64,000 nt of DNA from NCBI RefSeq assembly GCF_024648825.1, contig NZ_JANBBE010000006.1:62001-126000 (forward strand), in the 5' to 3' direction. Positions 44,005 through 51,966 of the stretch are shown piece by piece (position 1 is the first letter of the stretch; the number at the start of each line of letters is the position of its first letter). A program made the translations under genes and the position numbers. Below the pieces are notes generated by a model. The model had not been told where the DNA came from. It saw nothing but the letters and a program-made list of their open reading frames with translations, and searched no databases. The stretch comes from Lentzea californiensis (GTDB taxonomy: Bacteria; Actinomycetota; Actinomycetes; Mycobacteriales; Pseudonocardiaceae).

Positions 44005-44668
44005 CCACCGGGGCCTCGGTTTCGATCCGGTGCCGGGTGACGCGCGAGCCGTCGCCGCGGCGAGCGAGCGCTGCCGGGCGCAGGTGGAGATCCCAGCACC
44101 GCCCGCCGGGTGGGAAGGTGCCGCGGCGGAGGCGTTCGCGGCGCGGCTGGCGGAGATGCGCGGTGAGCTCGAGACGGCGCAGCGCACCATGGGCGCGGCC
44201 GCGGACACGTTGGACGACTGGGCGGGGACGGTGCTGGCGAACCAGCGCAGGGCGGACGAGCTCGACAGACGCGCACGGGAACTGCGGCACGCGATCGAGG
44301 ACGCGGACAACGACGTGGTTCTGGCGTCCTTCCGGGGCGGGCCGGAGCACGTGGCGGCCTCGGCGCGGCTCGACGGGCTGCGCCGTGAGCTCGACGGTGT
44401 GCTGGCAGCCGCCGGAGACCTGGAAGCCGATCACCGCAGCGCCGCGCGGCGGGCCGCGGAGCGGTTGCGCCTGCTCCTCACCGGCGGGGTCGAAGCGGCC
44501 GGGCGGGTGCCGAGCCGCGAGGAGATGTTCGGTGGTGTCGTCCGCGCGTTGACCGACTTTTCGGCGTTGGGCAGTGCACTGGCCGGGACGCTGCTCGCCG
44601 CACCACGTACCTCCAGCACCCCCGCCGGTGGGGCGGCTGCCTTCGCCGCGGAACTCGGTGAGCGGTGA
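43997..44668 (+). CDS. WXG-containing type VII substrate candidate
   Basis: A 223-aa protein whose ATG lies inside the 3' end of the EspC-like gene (8-nt overlap). W39-E-G41 in PPAGWEGAAAEAFAARL marks a WXG100-like hairpin (about 15-95). A long helical segment follows (ARELRHAIEDADNDVVLASF, LRRELDGVLAAAGDLEADHR). No toxin or enzymatic domain is recognised in the C-terminal third. Tight coupling on both sides places it firmly in the PE-PPE operon. Confidence 0.72.
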   Translation: MSDHRGLGFDPVPGDARAVAAASERCRAQVEIPAPPAGWEGAAAEAFAARLAEMRGELETAQRTMGAAADTLDDWAGTVLANQRRADELDRRARELRHAIEDADNDVVLASFRGGPEHVAASARLDGLRRELDGVLAAAGDLEADHRSAARRAAERLRLLLTGGVEAAGRVPSREEMFGGVVRALTDFSALGSALAGTLLAAPRTSSTPAGGAAAFAAELGER

Positions 44669-45273
44669 GACTCACTCCGGTACGGGGCGTCACCCCGGTT
44701 TCGGTGAGCTCGACCGAGGCGACGTCCGCCGAGCTGTTGTCGGTGCTGCGGCAGATGCGCGGCCCGGACCGGGCGCGCGATCCCGGACTGGAGATCGCGG
44801 CGAGCCAGGCCGCCGAACTGGCCCGGCGCCACGACGCCGGCGTCGTGGCGATCGTCGAGCACCCCGACGCCGACCCGGCGGTTCTGGTGGCCGGTCTGGT
44901 CGCGGTGGAGCGCGCGCTGACCCCGGAAGCCGCCGGGGAGCTGTGCTTCCACCTCGCCGACGCCGGTGGCCCCGGCATCAAGGAGATGACCAGCGGCACG
45001 ACCGGCAACGGTTACCCGGTGGTGATCGTCGAGCGGATACCGGCGGACGGCGTCGGGGCGCAGCTCCAGATCGTCGTGCCCGATCCCGCGCACCCGAGGA
45101 TCGCCGTGTTCACCCTGCACTCCCCCACCGGGCGTGGATGGCTGGAACTGGCGGGCATCGCCGGGCGGTTCGTCAACGGCGTGGAGTTCACCTCGGCAGA
45201 GCGTGGCGGCGGTACTCGGTGGGCGGCTGCCCGACCAGCGCACGGAAGGCCCGGGAGAAGTGCGTCGCACTGA
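44665..45273 (+). CDS. Hypothetical protein of the type VII accessory operon
   Basis: A 202-aa protein whose GTG overlaps the previous stop (GTGA). It has an N-terminal helical part, then strands such as ELCFHLADAGGPGIKEMTSG, PVVIVERIPADG and QLQIVVPDPAHPRIAVFTLH that look like an alpha/beta sandwich. No family confidently recognised; comparable genes follow PPE-type genes in Pseudonocardiales. The last 86 nt overlap the 3' end of the convergent AraC gene, and its low-complexity tail suggests a 3' extension. Confidence 0.6.
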   Translation: MRLTPVRGVTPVSVSSTEATSAELLSVLRQMRGPDRARDPGLEIAASQAAELARRHDAGVVAIVEHPDADPAVLVAGLVAVERALTPEAAGELCFHLADAGGPGIKEMTSGTTGNGYPVVIVERIPADGVGAQLQIVVPDPAHPRIAVFTLHSPTGRGWLELAGIAGRFVNGVEFTSAERGGGTRWAAARPAHGRPGRSASH

Positions 45274-45994
45274 CGAACCCGCAGTCGCGGGAGATCTCAC
45301 CGACGCCGCGGCCGGCTTTCGCCGGATCCGCCAGCAGCGCTTTCGCGCGGTCGATGCGCAACGTCTTGATGCGCTCGGCGACGTTCGGCTCCCCTTCGAA
45401 CACCTGGTACAGGCGGCGGAGCGAGATGTTCAGCGCCTTGGCGACCTGGCCGGGTGTCAGGGACGGCTCGCTGAGGTGCGCGCGGATGTGCTCGAGTGCG
45501 GCGCGCCGGTGTTCGGTGGCGATGTCGGCGCGCCGCAGCTTCTCCCGCAACGTGCTGCGCAGCACCAGCTCGGCCAGTCCGACCAGGTGGTGGGCCACGC
45601 CGACGGAATCCAGCACGTCACGCGAGGCGATGGCGTGGCCGACCGCGCTGGAGAACGCGTTGCGCAGGCCGGCGCTCACCTCGACGGGCTGGAACATCAG
45701 CGGGCGCAGGTCGCTGAAACCCGTCGAGAGCCTGGTTTCCGGCACGGTCAGCATGATCGCGCCGACGGGCAGCACGTGCAGCGAGCAGTCGCCGAACACG
45801 TGGGTGTCCTCCGGCAGGGAGCGGTGCACCGGGCACCGCATCAGCAACTGGATGGACTCGGGGGTCCGTCCGGACGGCGAGCCGGTCAGGGCGGCTTTCG
45901 CCGCTGCCGCCCCGGAAGCACGCACGACCAGCACACCGCTCACTACCTCCGCGTCGTGCTGCACGCGGTCAAGATTAACCACGGGAGTGTTCAT
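45188..45994 (-). CDS. AraC-family regulator inside the type VII locus
   Basis: A 268-aa regulator. The N-terminal part resembles the AraC-binding-like domain (about 1-150). The C-terminal helix-turn-helix pair (about 165-265) contains GQVAKALNISLRRLYQVFEG and GFVSATHFSRAFRALVGQPP. ATG 45994 overlaps the start codon of the divergent EspG gene in the shared CATG. It lies between the PE-PPE operon and EspG, overlapping the former's end, which suggests a later insertion; it may control either side. Confidence 0.85.
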   Translation of the reverse strand: MNTPVVNLDRVQHDAEVVSGVLVVRASGAAAAKAALTGSPSGRTPESIQLLMRCPVHRSLPEDTHVFGDCSLHVLPVGAIMLTVPETRLSTGFSDLRPLMFQPVEVSAGLRNAFSSAVGHAIASRDVLDSVGVAHHLVGLAELVLRSTLREKLRRADIATEHRRAALEHIRAHLSEPSLTPGQVAKALNISLRRLYQVFEGEPNVAERIKTLRIDRAKALLADPAKAGRGVGEISRDCGFVSATHFSRAFRALVGQPPTEYRRHALPR

Positions 45995-46766
45995 GGCACG
46001 GCGTTCACCCGCGACCGGCTCGGTCGTCCTGTCCCACCTGGAGTTCGACCTGGTGTGGGAGGACCTCGGTTTCGGTGATCTTCCGCTGGCGCTCGACGTG
46101 CCGTCCCACGGCGCCACGGAGGCTGACCGGGATCGCCTGGGCGCCGAGGTGTTCGAGACGCTGGTGCGTGCCGGTCTGGTCGACGACCAGGACGACGTCG
46201 TTCCCGAACTGGAGGAACTGCTCGGGATGCTCCACCACCACACGGTGTCCGTCGACGCGCTGGTTTTCGGGGAACAACCGTGGCGGGTGCTCGCCGCGGT
46301 CCGGGGCAGCCGGGGCGTGCTCGCCGTGCTCAACGACGAGGAGCTGGCGCTCGAACCGATCTCCGGCGACGATCTGGTGCGCGCGGTGGTGAAGGTGCTC
46401 GGTGATCGCCCCGCCGGGCCCGGTGAGCAGGTGCGGCTGCCGCGGCCGGCGTATTCGGCGGCACTGCGGGGATACGCGGAGATCGGCTACGACGCCCTGG
46501 AACGGGCGCTGGCCGACGCGGGGGTTCGCGGCAGCGCGATGCGCCCGCTGATCACCATCGCGGAGGCGGGCCGGCTCGGTGCCGGGCAGCTGGCCGTGAA
46601 CGGCAGCCGGGGGCGTTCGCCGGTGCTCACCTGGTCGGACACCAAGGCGGGCCGGTACGTCATCACGACCGAGGACGTCCGCGACGAGCAGTGGGTCCGG
46701 GTGGTCCCCGCCGACCTGGCCTGGATCACCCGACGCCTCACCGACATGGTGGCCGAGGCCGGTTAG
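45993..46766 (+). CDS. EspG-family type VII chaperone
   Basis: A 257-aa EspG homologue, the cytosolic chaperone that keeps PE-PPE dimers soluble and guides them to the secretion channel. The N-terminal VVLSHLEFDLVWEDLGFGDL is the family signature; the later TWSDTKAGRYVITTED and C-terminal RRLTDMV fit. ATG 45993 shares bases with the divergent AraC start. Its presence is the strongest sign that the neighbouring PE/PPE-like proteins are true type VII substrates. Its TAG overlaps the convergent YbaB-like stop. Confidence 0.85.
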   Translation: MARRSPATGSVVLSHLEFDLVWEDLGFGDLPLALDVPSHGATEADRDRLGAEVFETLVRAGLVDDQDDVVPELEELLGMLHHHTVSVDALVFGEQPWRVLAAVRGSRGVLAVLNDEELALEPISGDDLVRAVVKVLGDRPAGPGEQVRLPRPAYSAALRGYAEIGYDALERALADAGVRGSAMRPLITIAEAGRLGAGQLAVNGSRGRSPVLTWSDTKAGRYVITTEDVRDEQWVRVVPADLAWITRRLTDMVAEAG

Positions 46767-47077
46767 GACAGGCCGAGTTCCGCCGCGGCCGGTTCGTCCA
46801 GCACCGCTGCCAGCACCTCGGCGCCCGCGGCCAGCGCGGCCTCGGCGGCGACGGCGGTGAGGCGGTCCAGGCAGGCCGCCAGCGCGGCGGGCCGCAACGC
46901 CATCGCGCGCCGGCCGAGCTCGAGCCCGACCAGTTTGCCGTGCAGGTCGACCGTCACCACCACGTCGTCCTCACGCGCGGTGCGGGTGATCGCGTCCAGT
47001 GCCGCACGCGCTTCGAGCGGTCCGCGTTCTTCGTCCTCCGCCGGCACTTCCTCGATGGTCGGCGGCTCGAGCGTCAT
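46763..47077 (-). CDS. YbaB/EbfC-like protein
   Basis: A 104-aa protein resembling the YbaB/EbfC nucleoid-associated fold, a form often found beside actinobacterial type VII genes. DDVVVTVDLHGKLVGLELG followed by ALAACLDRLTAVAAEAALAA fits the beta-hairpin plus long helix. Its start overlaps the upstream small gene's stop by 4 nt, and its stop overlaps the EspG stop on the opposite strand. Confidence 0.72.
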   Translation of the reverse strand: MTLEPPTIEEVPAEDEERGPLEARAALDAITRTAREDDVVVTVDLHGKLVGLELGRRAMALRPAALAACLDRLTAVAAEAALAAGAEVLAAVLDEPAAAELGLS

Positions 47078-47355
47078 CGGACCATCCAGCTTTCGGGTGT
47101 GGTGGACTCGATCTCCTCGGTGAGTTCGGCGTCGGGGCGGATGCCGAGCGCCTCCAGGTGCTCGTCGCCCAGCGCGTGCCTGGCCCGCTCGTTCGCCCGG
47201 GCGGTCGCGATCCGTACCAGGGTGAGGATCTCGTCCGCCAGCGCCGCGCGCCCGAGCCGCATCGACCGCTCGGTCAGCGTGATGGCGCGCATCCCGCCAC
47301 CTACGCCGACCTCGACCGCGGTGCCCGTGCTGTGATGCGCGTGTCCGGTGATCAC
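47074..47355 (-). CDS. Small type VII-associated hypothetical protein
   Basis: A 93-aa protein with a short charged N-terminus, a helix LGRAALADEILTLVRIATAR and an acidic tail (DAELTEEIESTTPE). Coupled by 4-nt overlaps to both the CHAP gene upstream and the YbaB-like gene downstream. Such a gene commonly precedes YbaB-like genes in these loci; function unknown. Confidence 0.62.
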   Translation of the reverse strand: MITGHAHHSTGTAVEVGVGGGMRAITLTERSMRLGRAALADEILTLVRIATARANERARHALGDEHLEALGIRPDAELTEEIESTTPESWMVR

Positions 47356-48377
47356 GGGTGCACTCCTCCGTAGAACTTCGTGCTGCTGAGCTGGTGGGTG
47401 TTGCGGCGCACCTGGTCGCCGGAGTTGCCCTCGATCAGCGTGACCGTGTCGCCGTCGACCTTCTCCACGATGCCGATGTGCTTGCTGGTCGCCGGGCTCT
47501 GCGGCCCGGTGCCGAACAGCAGCACGTCGCCGGGCCGCACGTTCTGCACCAGATCGCCGTTCCCGTAAGCCTTGCCGTGCCGCTGTCCCCAGCGGTAGAC
47601 GTCACCGGTGAACGGCAGGACGGGAATGTCCACACCGGCCTTGCGCCACATGGCCGTGGCGAACGACGAGCACCAGTAGGTCGTCGGCCCGTAAGGGTTC
47701 CGGTTGCTGCCCGGCGGGCTCTCCCGCGTGCCGATCTCACCGCGGGCGGCGGAGACGATCTTGCGCGCCTTCGCACCGGACGGCCTGGTCGCGCCACCGC
47801 CACCTTCGCGCCGAACCACGCGGGGGCCGGCGATCCCGTCGTCCTCGATCTCCCTTTCCAGCGCTCGGAGCTTCCGCTTCGCCTCACCGAGCTCGGCCTT
47901 GACCAGCCGCACGTTGCGGACCGACTCCCGCATGTACCGCGGCTCGAGATCGGCTGCGGCGGCGACCGCCTTCATCAGCGCGGCCCGCGATCCACTCGCG
48001 ACACCTGCGTCGAGCAATGCCGCGGCTTTGGTGACGTACTCGTCGATCAGTCGTTGCGCGGCCGTGTGGCCGGTGACCAGCGCGCTGCTCGCTCCCGCCA
48101 CCACCTTCTCGGCCTGCGTGCTGATGGCCGCCGTCACCCGGATCTGATCGGCCAGCCGATCGGAGCGTCGCTGGAACTGCTCCGAGGTCGCGCCGTCCCA
48201 GTGGCCGAGTACCTCGCCCGCGGCCTGGCGCACGGCGTCCTGCTGGTCCCCCAGCGCGCTGCTCGCCTGGTGCAACGCGAACTGCACGCGCATCGCGTCG
48301 TCGGCTTTGCCTGCCAACGCGTTGCGGTGCCCGACCATCCTCTTGGCGAACTGCAGCGCGATCGCTCGTGTGTCCAC
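47352..48377 (-). CDS. WXG-like N-domain fused to a CHAP peptidoglycan hydrolase
   Basis: A 341-aa protein. Residues 1-180 are helical, with W60-D-G62 in LGHWDGATSEQF, a WXG100-type turn, then a coiled stretch (LVKAELGEAKRKLRALEREI). The C-terminal CHAP domain (about 205-335) has the catalytic C236 in TTYWCSSFATAMW and H300 in SKHIGIVEKV. No Sec signal is visible, so export through a type VII system via the WXG-like domain is the likely route. It follows the lytic transglycosylase gene by 1 nt. Confidence 0.82.
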   Translation of the reverse strand: MDTRAIALQFAKRMVGHRNALAGKADDAMRVQFALHQASSALGDQQDAVRQAAGEVLGHWDGATSEQFQRRSDRLADQIRVTAAISTQAEKVVAGASSALVTGHTAAQRLIDEYVTKAAALLDAGVASGSRAALMKAVAAAADLEPRYMRESVRNVRLVKAELGEAKRKLRALEREIEDDGIAGPRVVRREGGGGATRPSGAKARKIVSAARGEIGTRESPPGSNRNPYGPTTYWCSSFATAMWRKAGVDIPVLPFTGDVYRWGQRHGKAYGNGDLVQNVRPGDVLLFGTGPQSPATSKHIGIVEKVDGDTVTLIEGNSGDQVRRNTHQLSSTKFYGGVHP

Positions 48378-48378
48378 G

Positions 48379-49095
48379 TCATCCTCGCTTGAAGTCGTCG
48401 GCGATCGCGTCGTCCTGCGCGCGATAGGCGCGTGCCATGCGCCCGGTCGAGCGCGCCAGGCGGTCCGCGTTGCGGCCGGCCCCGTTCACCTGCCGGTGCA
48501 GCGCGGCTCCGAACGTTTCGAGCGCCGAGGCGAAGCCCGTCTCCTTGCCGATCCGCCCGAAGCTGTCGCCGGCGATCTCCCGGACCTGCCGCACGTGCCT
48601 GGTGCCGATCGACGCGAGGTCGTCCGCGATGTCCCTGCCCTGCCTGACGTATCGGTCCAGCACGGCCGGGTCCGCCGTGAACCCGTCGCCTCCCCGCACA
48701 CCACCCGGCCGTGACGGTGGCTTGGCAGAGGCGCCCCGTGCAGCCCGGCGCGCGACGTCGAGGTACTTCCGGTAGGCACCGTTGGTGTAGGTGGACCAAG
48801 GAGTCCACGACTTGCCGTCTTTCGAGAGCGCGTTCGCCACCTCGGCGTTGGCGCGCGGGTCGAACAGGTCGCGGTTCGAGTCGAGCCCGTACTGCCTGCG
48901 GCGCTCGGGTCCCATGGCGCCCAGCATGTTGATCTGCCAGAGGCCGTAGGAGTCGTCCGGGGGCCTGTCGTTGTGCGCTCGTGGGTTCCCGCTGGACTCC
49001 GCGAGAGCTACGGCGATCGCGATTGTGAGGCCCTGGCCTTCGAACCCGGCGGCGCGGGCGTGCTGGGCGATCTGCTCGGGGCTCAACTTGCTCAT
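48379..49095 (-). CDS. Lysozyme-like lytic transglycosylase, type VII-linked
   Basis: A 238-aa protein starting at ATG 49095; an upstream GTG would add 12 residues. The lysozyme-like domain (about 1-110) has the catalytic glutamate E33 in ALAESSGNPRAHN and the DSYGLWQINMLG segment. The C-terminal 100 residues are a helical region (YVRQGRDIADDLASIGTRHV) resembling excreted virulence factor EspC/WXG-like hairpins. No Sec signal. It pairs with the CHAP protein, giving glycan and peptide cleavage in one operon. Confidence 0.8.
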   Translation of the reverse strand: MSKLSPEQIAQHARAAGFEGQGLTIAIAVALAESSGNPRAHNDRPPDDSYGLWQINMLGAMGPERRRQYGLDSNRDLFDPRANAEVANALSKDGKSWTPWSTYTNGAYRKYLDVARRAARGASAKPPSRPGGVRGGDGFTADPAVLDRYVRQGRDIADDLASIGTRHVRQVREIAGDSFGRIGKETGFASALETFGAALHRQVNGAGRNADRLARSTGRMARAYRAQDDAIADDFKRG

Positions 49096-49197
49096 GCGGT
49101 CAGCTTGGCCACTCGCCGACGTCGGTGACATCGGCGTTGCGCGCTGGGACAGCAGCGCTGCGCGGCTGGACCAACGGGATCAGGCCGTCATCGCGGT

Positions 49198-49220
49198 CAC
49201 GGCGATGCGTGATCGCCGTG
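49198..49220. terminator. Hairpin downstream of the esterase
   Basis: CACGGCGAT pairs with ATCGCCGTG across a 5-nt loop, 18 bp beyond the esterase stop on the minus strand. Confidence 0.6.
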
Positions 49221-49238
49221 GCTCAGCCGTTCTGGCGG

Positions 49239-50087
49239 TCACAGGGCGCGGCAGGTCCTGAGGTAGCTGAGGAACGAGGCCTGCAGGCCGGTCACGTGCG
49301 TTTCGCGCAGCACCTCGCTGGTGACGGCCGCGCCGCGGGAGGTCAGGCGGTGCAGGACGGTGGCCGCGTTCTTCGTGAGGTTCTGGTAGATGGGCACGTT
49401 TCCGAGGATTTCCCGGTCGTTGAAGGTCAGGTGGAGTTTGGCCGGCTGGTCGCCCAGTTCCTGGATTTGTGCGAAGACCTGGCTGTTCTCGCTGGCGACG
49501 CCTGGGCTGCCCGCTCCGATGGTGTCGAAGAGCGTGGTGCCGGTGAGCCAGGTGTAGAGGCTGAAGAGGCCGCCGTAGGAGTAGCCGAAGAGGCCGTGGC
49601 CGCTTGACGCCGTGCGGTAGTCGCGTTCGATTCGGGGGTGCAGTTCGGAGGTCAGGAAGTTCAGGAACGCGTCGCCCTGGGTGTCTCGCAGTTCGGCGAC
49701 GTAGGCGTCGGCCTGCTCGCGGGTCGTGGTGCCCGTCTGGACTCCCATCTCCACCGCGTCTAGGAACTCCTGGGCTACGGGCTCGCCTGGGGGCACGAGG
49801 TCCCTGTTGCGCAGCCTTGCCCAGTGTTCCGCTTCCTCGCCGGCGTAGCCGACGCTGACCTGGATGTACGGCTTGATCCTTTGCATGGGGTCCTGCTGGG
49901 TGATGATGAGCGGGGCCGTCAAGCCCACCGCCCAGTTGCCGTCGAGCACGTAGACGACGGGTGCCTGCGCTGTGGCCGGGTCGTAGTTCGGCGGCCTGGT
50001 GACCCAGACGCCGTAGTCGTGTCCGCCGCTGGAACGCAGCTCGAAGTAGTCGGTGTCGGCGAGGCAGCCGTGCCACATGGTGCTCAT
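49239..50087 (-). CDS. Esterase D-like alpha/beta hydrolase
   Basis: A 282-aa hydrolase of the IroE/esterase D type. PVVYVLDGNW holds the oxyanion region, the nucleophile elbow is GYSYGG (in HGLFGYSYGGLFSLY), and a late ETHVTG supplies the histidine. ATG 50087 overlaps the amidohydrolase stop (ATGA), so translation is coupled. No signal peptide. Together with the amidohydrolase it probably hydrolyses an ester/amide substrate of unknown identity under the divergent TetR. Confidence 0.82.
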   Translation of the reverse strand: MSTMWHGCLADTDYFELRSSGGHDYGVWVTRPPNYDPATAQAPVVYVLDGNWAVGLTAPLIITQQDPMQRIKPYIQVSVGYAGEEAEHWARLRNRDLVPPGEPVAQEFLDAVEMGVQTGTTTREQADAYVAELRDTQGDAFLNFLTSELHPRIERDYRTASSGHGLFGYSYGGLFSLYTWLTGTTLFDTIGAGSPGVASENSQVFAQIQELGDQPAKLHLTFNDREILGNVPIYQNLTKNAATVLHRLTSRGAAVTSEVLRETHVTGLQASFLSYLRTCRAL

Positions 50088-51310
50088 CGGAGGTCCTTCA
50101 CAACACGTCCTGATTGGACGACTAGTACGGCGTTGACGGGGTCGGTGAAGATGTTCGGGTCTTCGAGCGGGTTTCCGTTCCAGAGCACGAGATCTGCCTG
50201 CATACCGGGAGCGATGACGCCGGCCTCGGGCAGACCGAGGATCTCGGCGTTGGTCTTCGTGGCCGCCACGAGAACTTCCATCGGTGTCTCGAGCTGTGCG
50301 CGCAGTCCGAGTTCCACGCCGCGGCGGTCCTGGGCCGGGCCGATGAGGTCGGAACCCAGCCCGACGCGCACGCCGGCCTCCTTGGCGACGGCGAGCGCCC
50401 TGGCCATCCGTTCCCGCACCCCTGCCACACGATCGCGTGCCGATTCGTCCAGGCCGGCTGCGGCCGGGTCGTGCAGCAGCCGCTCGACGACGGCGAACGT
50501 GGGCACGAGCGCAACCCCGTGAGAGGCCATCAGGGCGGCTGTCGGGTCGTCCAGATCCGTGCCGTGCTCGACGCAGCGCGCCCCGGCTTCGACGGCGTTC
50601 CGGATGCCTTCGTTGTTGTGGGCGTGCACCGTCACGTAGGTGCCGCGCGCCGCGGCTTCCTGCACGGCGACGGCGATCTCCTCGACGGTGAACTGGGTGT
50701 CGGTCAGCCGGTCCGCGCCGCCCACGACTCCGCCGGTCACGCAGAGCTTCAGGAACGACGCCCCGCGCCGGAACGCCTCGCGCACGTTGCGCCGCAGCTC
50801 GTCCGCGTTGCCCGCCATCATGGACAAAGCGCACAGCCCAGGAACGTGATGGCTGCTCCACAGCTCGGTGGGCTCCCACTCGGCTCCGTAGTAGCCGTGG
50901 CCGCCGGTCTGGCACTGAACTGGCCCGCACGACAGCACACGTGGCCCCCTGACCTTGCCCTTCGCGATCGCGGTGACGACACCGCCGTCGATGCCGCCGG
51001 TGTCCCGCACGGTCGTGAAGCCTGCGTCGAGCGCCGCGCCGGCCGTGGCGAAGATGTCCGCCGCGATCTCGGCGGCACTGATCTGGAACGAGAACTGCGG
51101 CTGGACCAGGCTCGACAAGCCGAGGTGGACGTGGGCGTCGATCAGGCCGGGCGTCATCGTCAGCCCGTCGGCGTCGAGCCGCTCACCGTTCGCGCCGGAG
51201 GCACCGAGCTCGGTGATGCGCCCGTCCTCGACCGTGACCGCGACGGCCGGGAACGGATCGCGGCCTGACCCGTCCACGACCGTCGCGCCCACCACCTGGA
51301 AACGTCCCAC
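50084..51310 (-). CDS. Amidohydrolase, imidazolonepropionase/prolidase-like
   Basis: A 408-aa metal-dependent amidohydrolase. The first metal histidines are H60 and H62 (PGLIDAHVHLGL), the carbamylated lysine is in FLKLCVTGG, further histidines are in VHAHN and CVEHGTD, and the final aspartate is in GLGSDL. This binuclear pattern is shared by Xaa-Pro dipeptidase-like cyclic amidases (Sgx9260 type). The gene is divergent from a TetR gene with a double TCCAATGGA operator between them. Confidence 0.87.
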   Translation of the reverse strand: MGRFQVVGATVVDGSGRDPFPAVAVTVEDGRITELGASGANGERLDADGLTMTPGLIDAHVHLGLSSLVQPQFSFQISAAEIAADIFATAGAALDAGFTTVRDTGGIDGGVVTAIAKGKVRGPRVLSCGPVQCQTGGHGYYGAEWEPTELWSSHHVPGLCALSMMAGNADELRRNVREAFRRGASFLKLCVTGGVVGGADRLTDTQFTVEEIAVAVQEAAARGTYVTVHAHNNEGIRNAVEAGARCVEHGTDLDDPTAALMASHGVALVPTFAVVERLLHDPAAAGLDESARDRVAGVRERMARALAVAKEAGVRVGLGSDLIGPAQDRRGVELGLRAQLETPMEVLVAATKTNAEILGLPEAGVIAPGMQADLVLWNGNPLEDPNIFTDPVNAVLVVQSGRVVKDLR

Positions 51311-51326
51311 GAGCCCTCCGGTCGAT

Positions 51327-51360
51327 TATCCAATGGAAAAATCTCTTGTCCAATGGATAA
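51327..51360. promoter_or_regulatory. Double TetR operator, amidohydrolase/TetR region
   Basis: TTATCCAATGGA (51326-51337) and TCCAATGGATAA (51349-51360) contain two TCCAATGGA cores 20 bp apart. The outer bases make the whole an inverted repeat. It lies between the divergent starts and should control both. Confidence 0.68.
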
Positions 51361-51375
51361 ACTACGGGGGTGGTC

Positions 51376-51954
51376 ATGTCAAGCACGGCACGCAGCGGCG
51401 ATGCACGCGAGCGCCTCCTGGCGCGTCTCCTCGACGTCTTCGACGAAGGCCTCCCGCCTCCGGAGACCTCACTGCGCGAGATCGCGGCCCGGACCGAGAC
51501 CAGCCACGCGCTCCTGCGGTACCACTTCGGGTCGCTCACGGGCGTCCTGGCGGCCATGCTCGCGGCACAGCGGACCCGCGACAACGAGGCGCTGTTCCGC
51601 GACGCCGGGCAGGGCACCTTCGACGACCTCGTCCTGGCGATCTGGCGGGCCTACACCCGCCCGGAGCAGCTGTCGCGCGTCCGCGGGTTCTTCCACGTGG
51701 TGGGGCTGGCCGCGTACAGCCCGGACGACTTCAGCGAGTTCATCTCGTCGCTGGACGACCTCACCAGGATGCTGGCCTCGCTGGCGGAACGCGAAGGGCT
51801 CGACGCCGGGGCAGCGCTGACCAGGGCCACCGTCGCCGTCGCCGCGATCCGTGGCCTGTTGCTGCAGGAGGTCCTGACGCCGGGGGCGTGCTCGAAGGAC
51901 GCGGTCGCGCTGATCCTGGGCATGAGGGGGGAGCGGTCCGGTCCCAGGGCTTGA
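51376..51954 (+). CDS. TetR-family repressor of the amidohydrolase operon
   Basis: A 192-aa TetR protein from ATG 51376; GTG 51370 is an alternative. The helix-turn-helix is SLREIAARTETSHALLRYHF at about residues 34-53, with the first helix unusually rich in leucine (ERLLARLLDVFDEG). The ligand domain is typical in length. It probably represses itself and the amidohydrolase-esterase operon through the TCCAATGGA sites. Confidence 0.87.
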   Translation: MSSTARSGDARERLLARLLDVFDEGLPPPETSLREIAARTETSHALLRYHFGSLTGVLAAMLAAQRTRDNEALFRDAGQGTFDDLVLAIWRAYTRPEQLSRVRGFFHVVGLAAYSPDDFSEFISSLDDLTRMLASLAEREGLDAGAALTRATVAVAAIRGLLLQEVLTPGACSKDAVALILGMRGERSGPRA

Positions 51955-51966
51955 ACTCAGGCGCGC

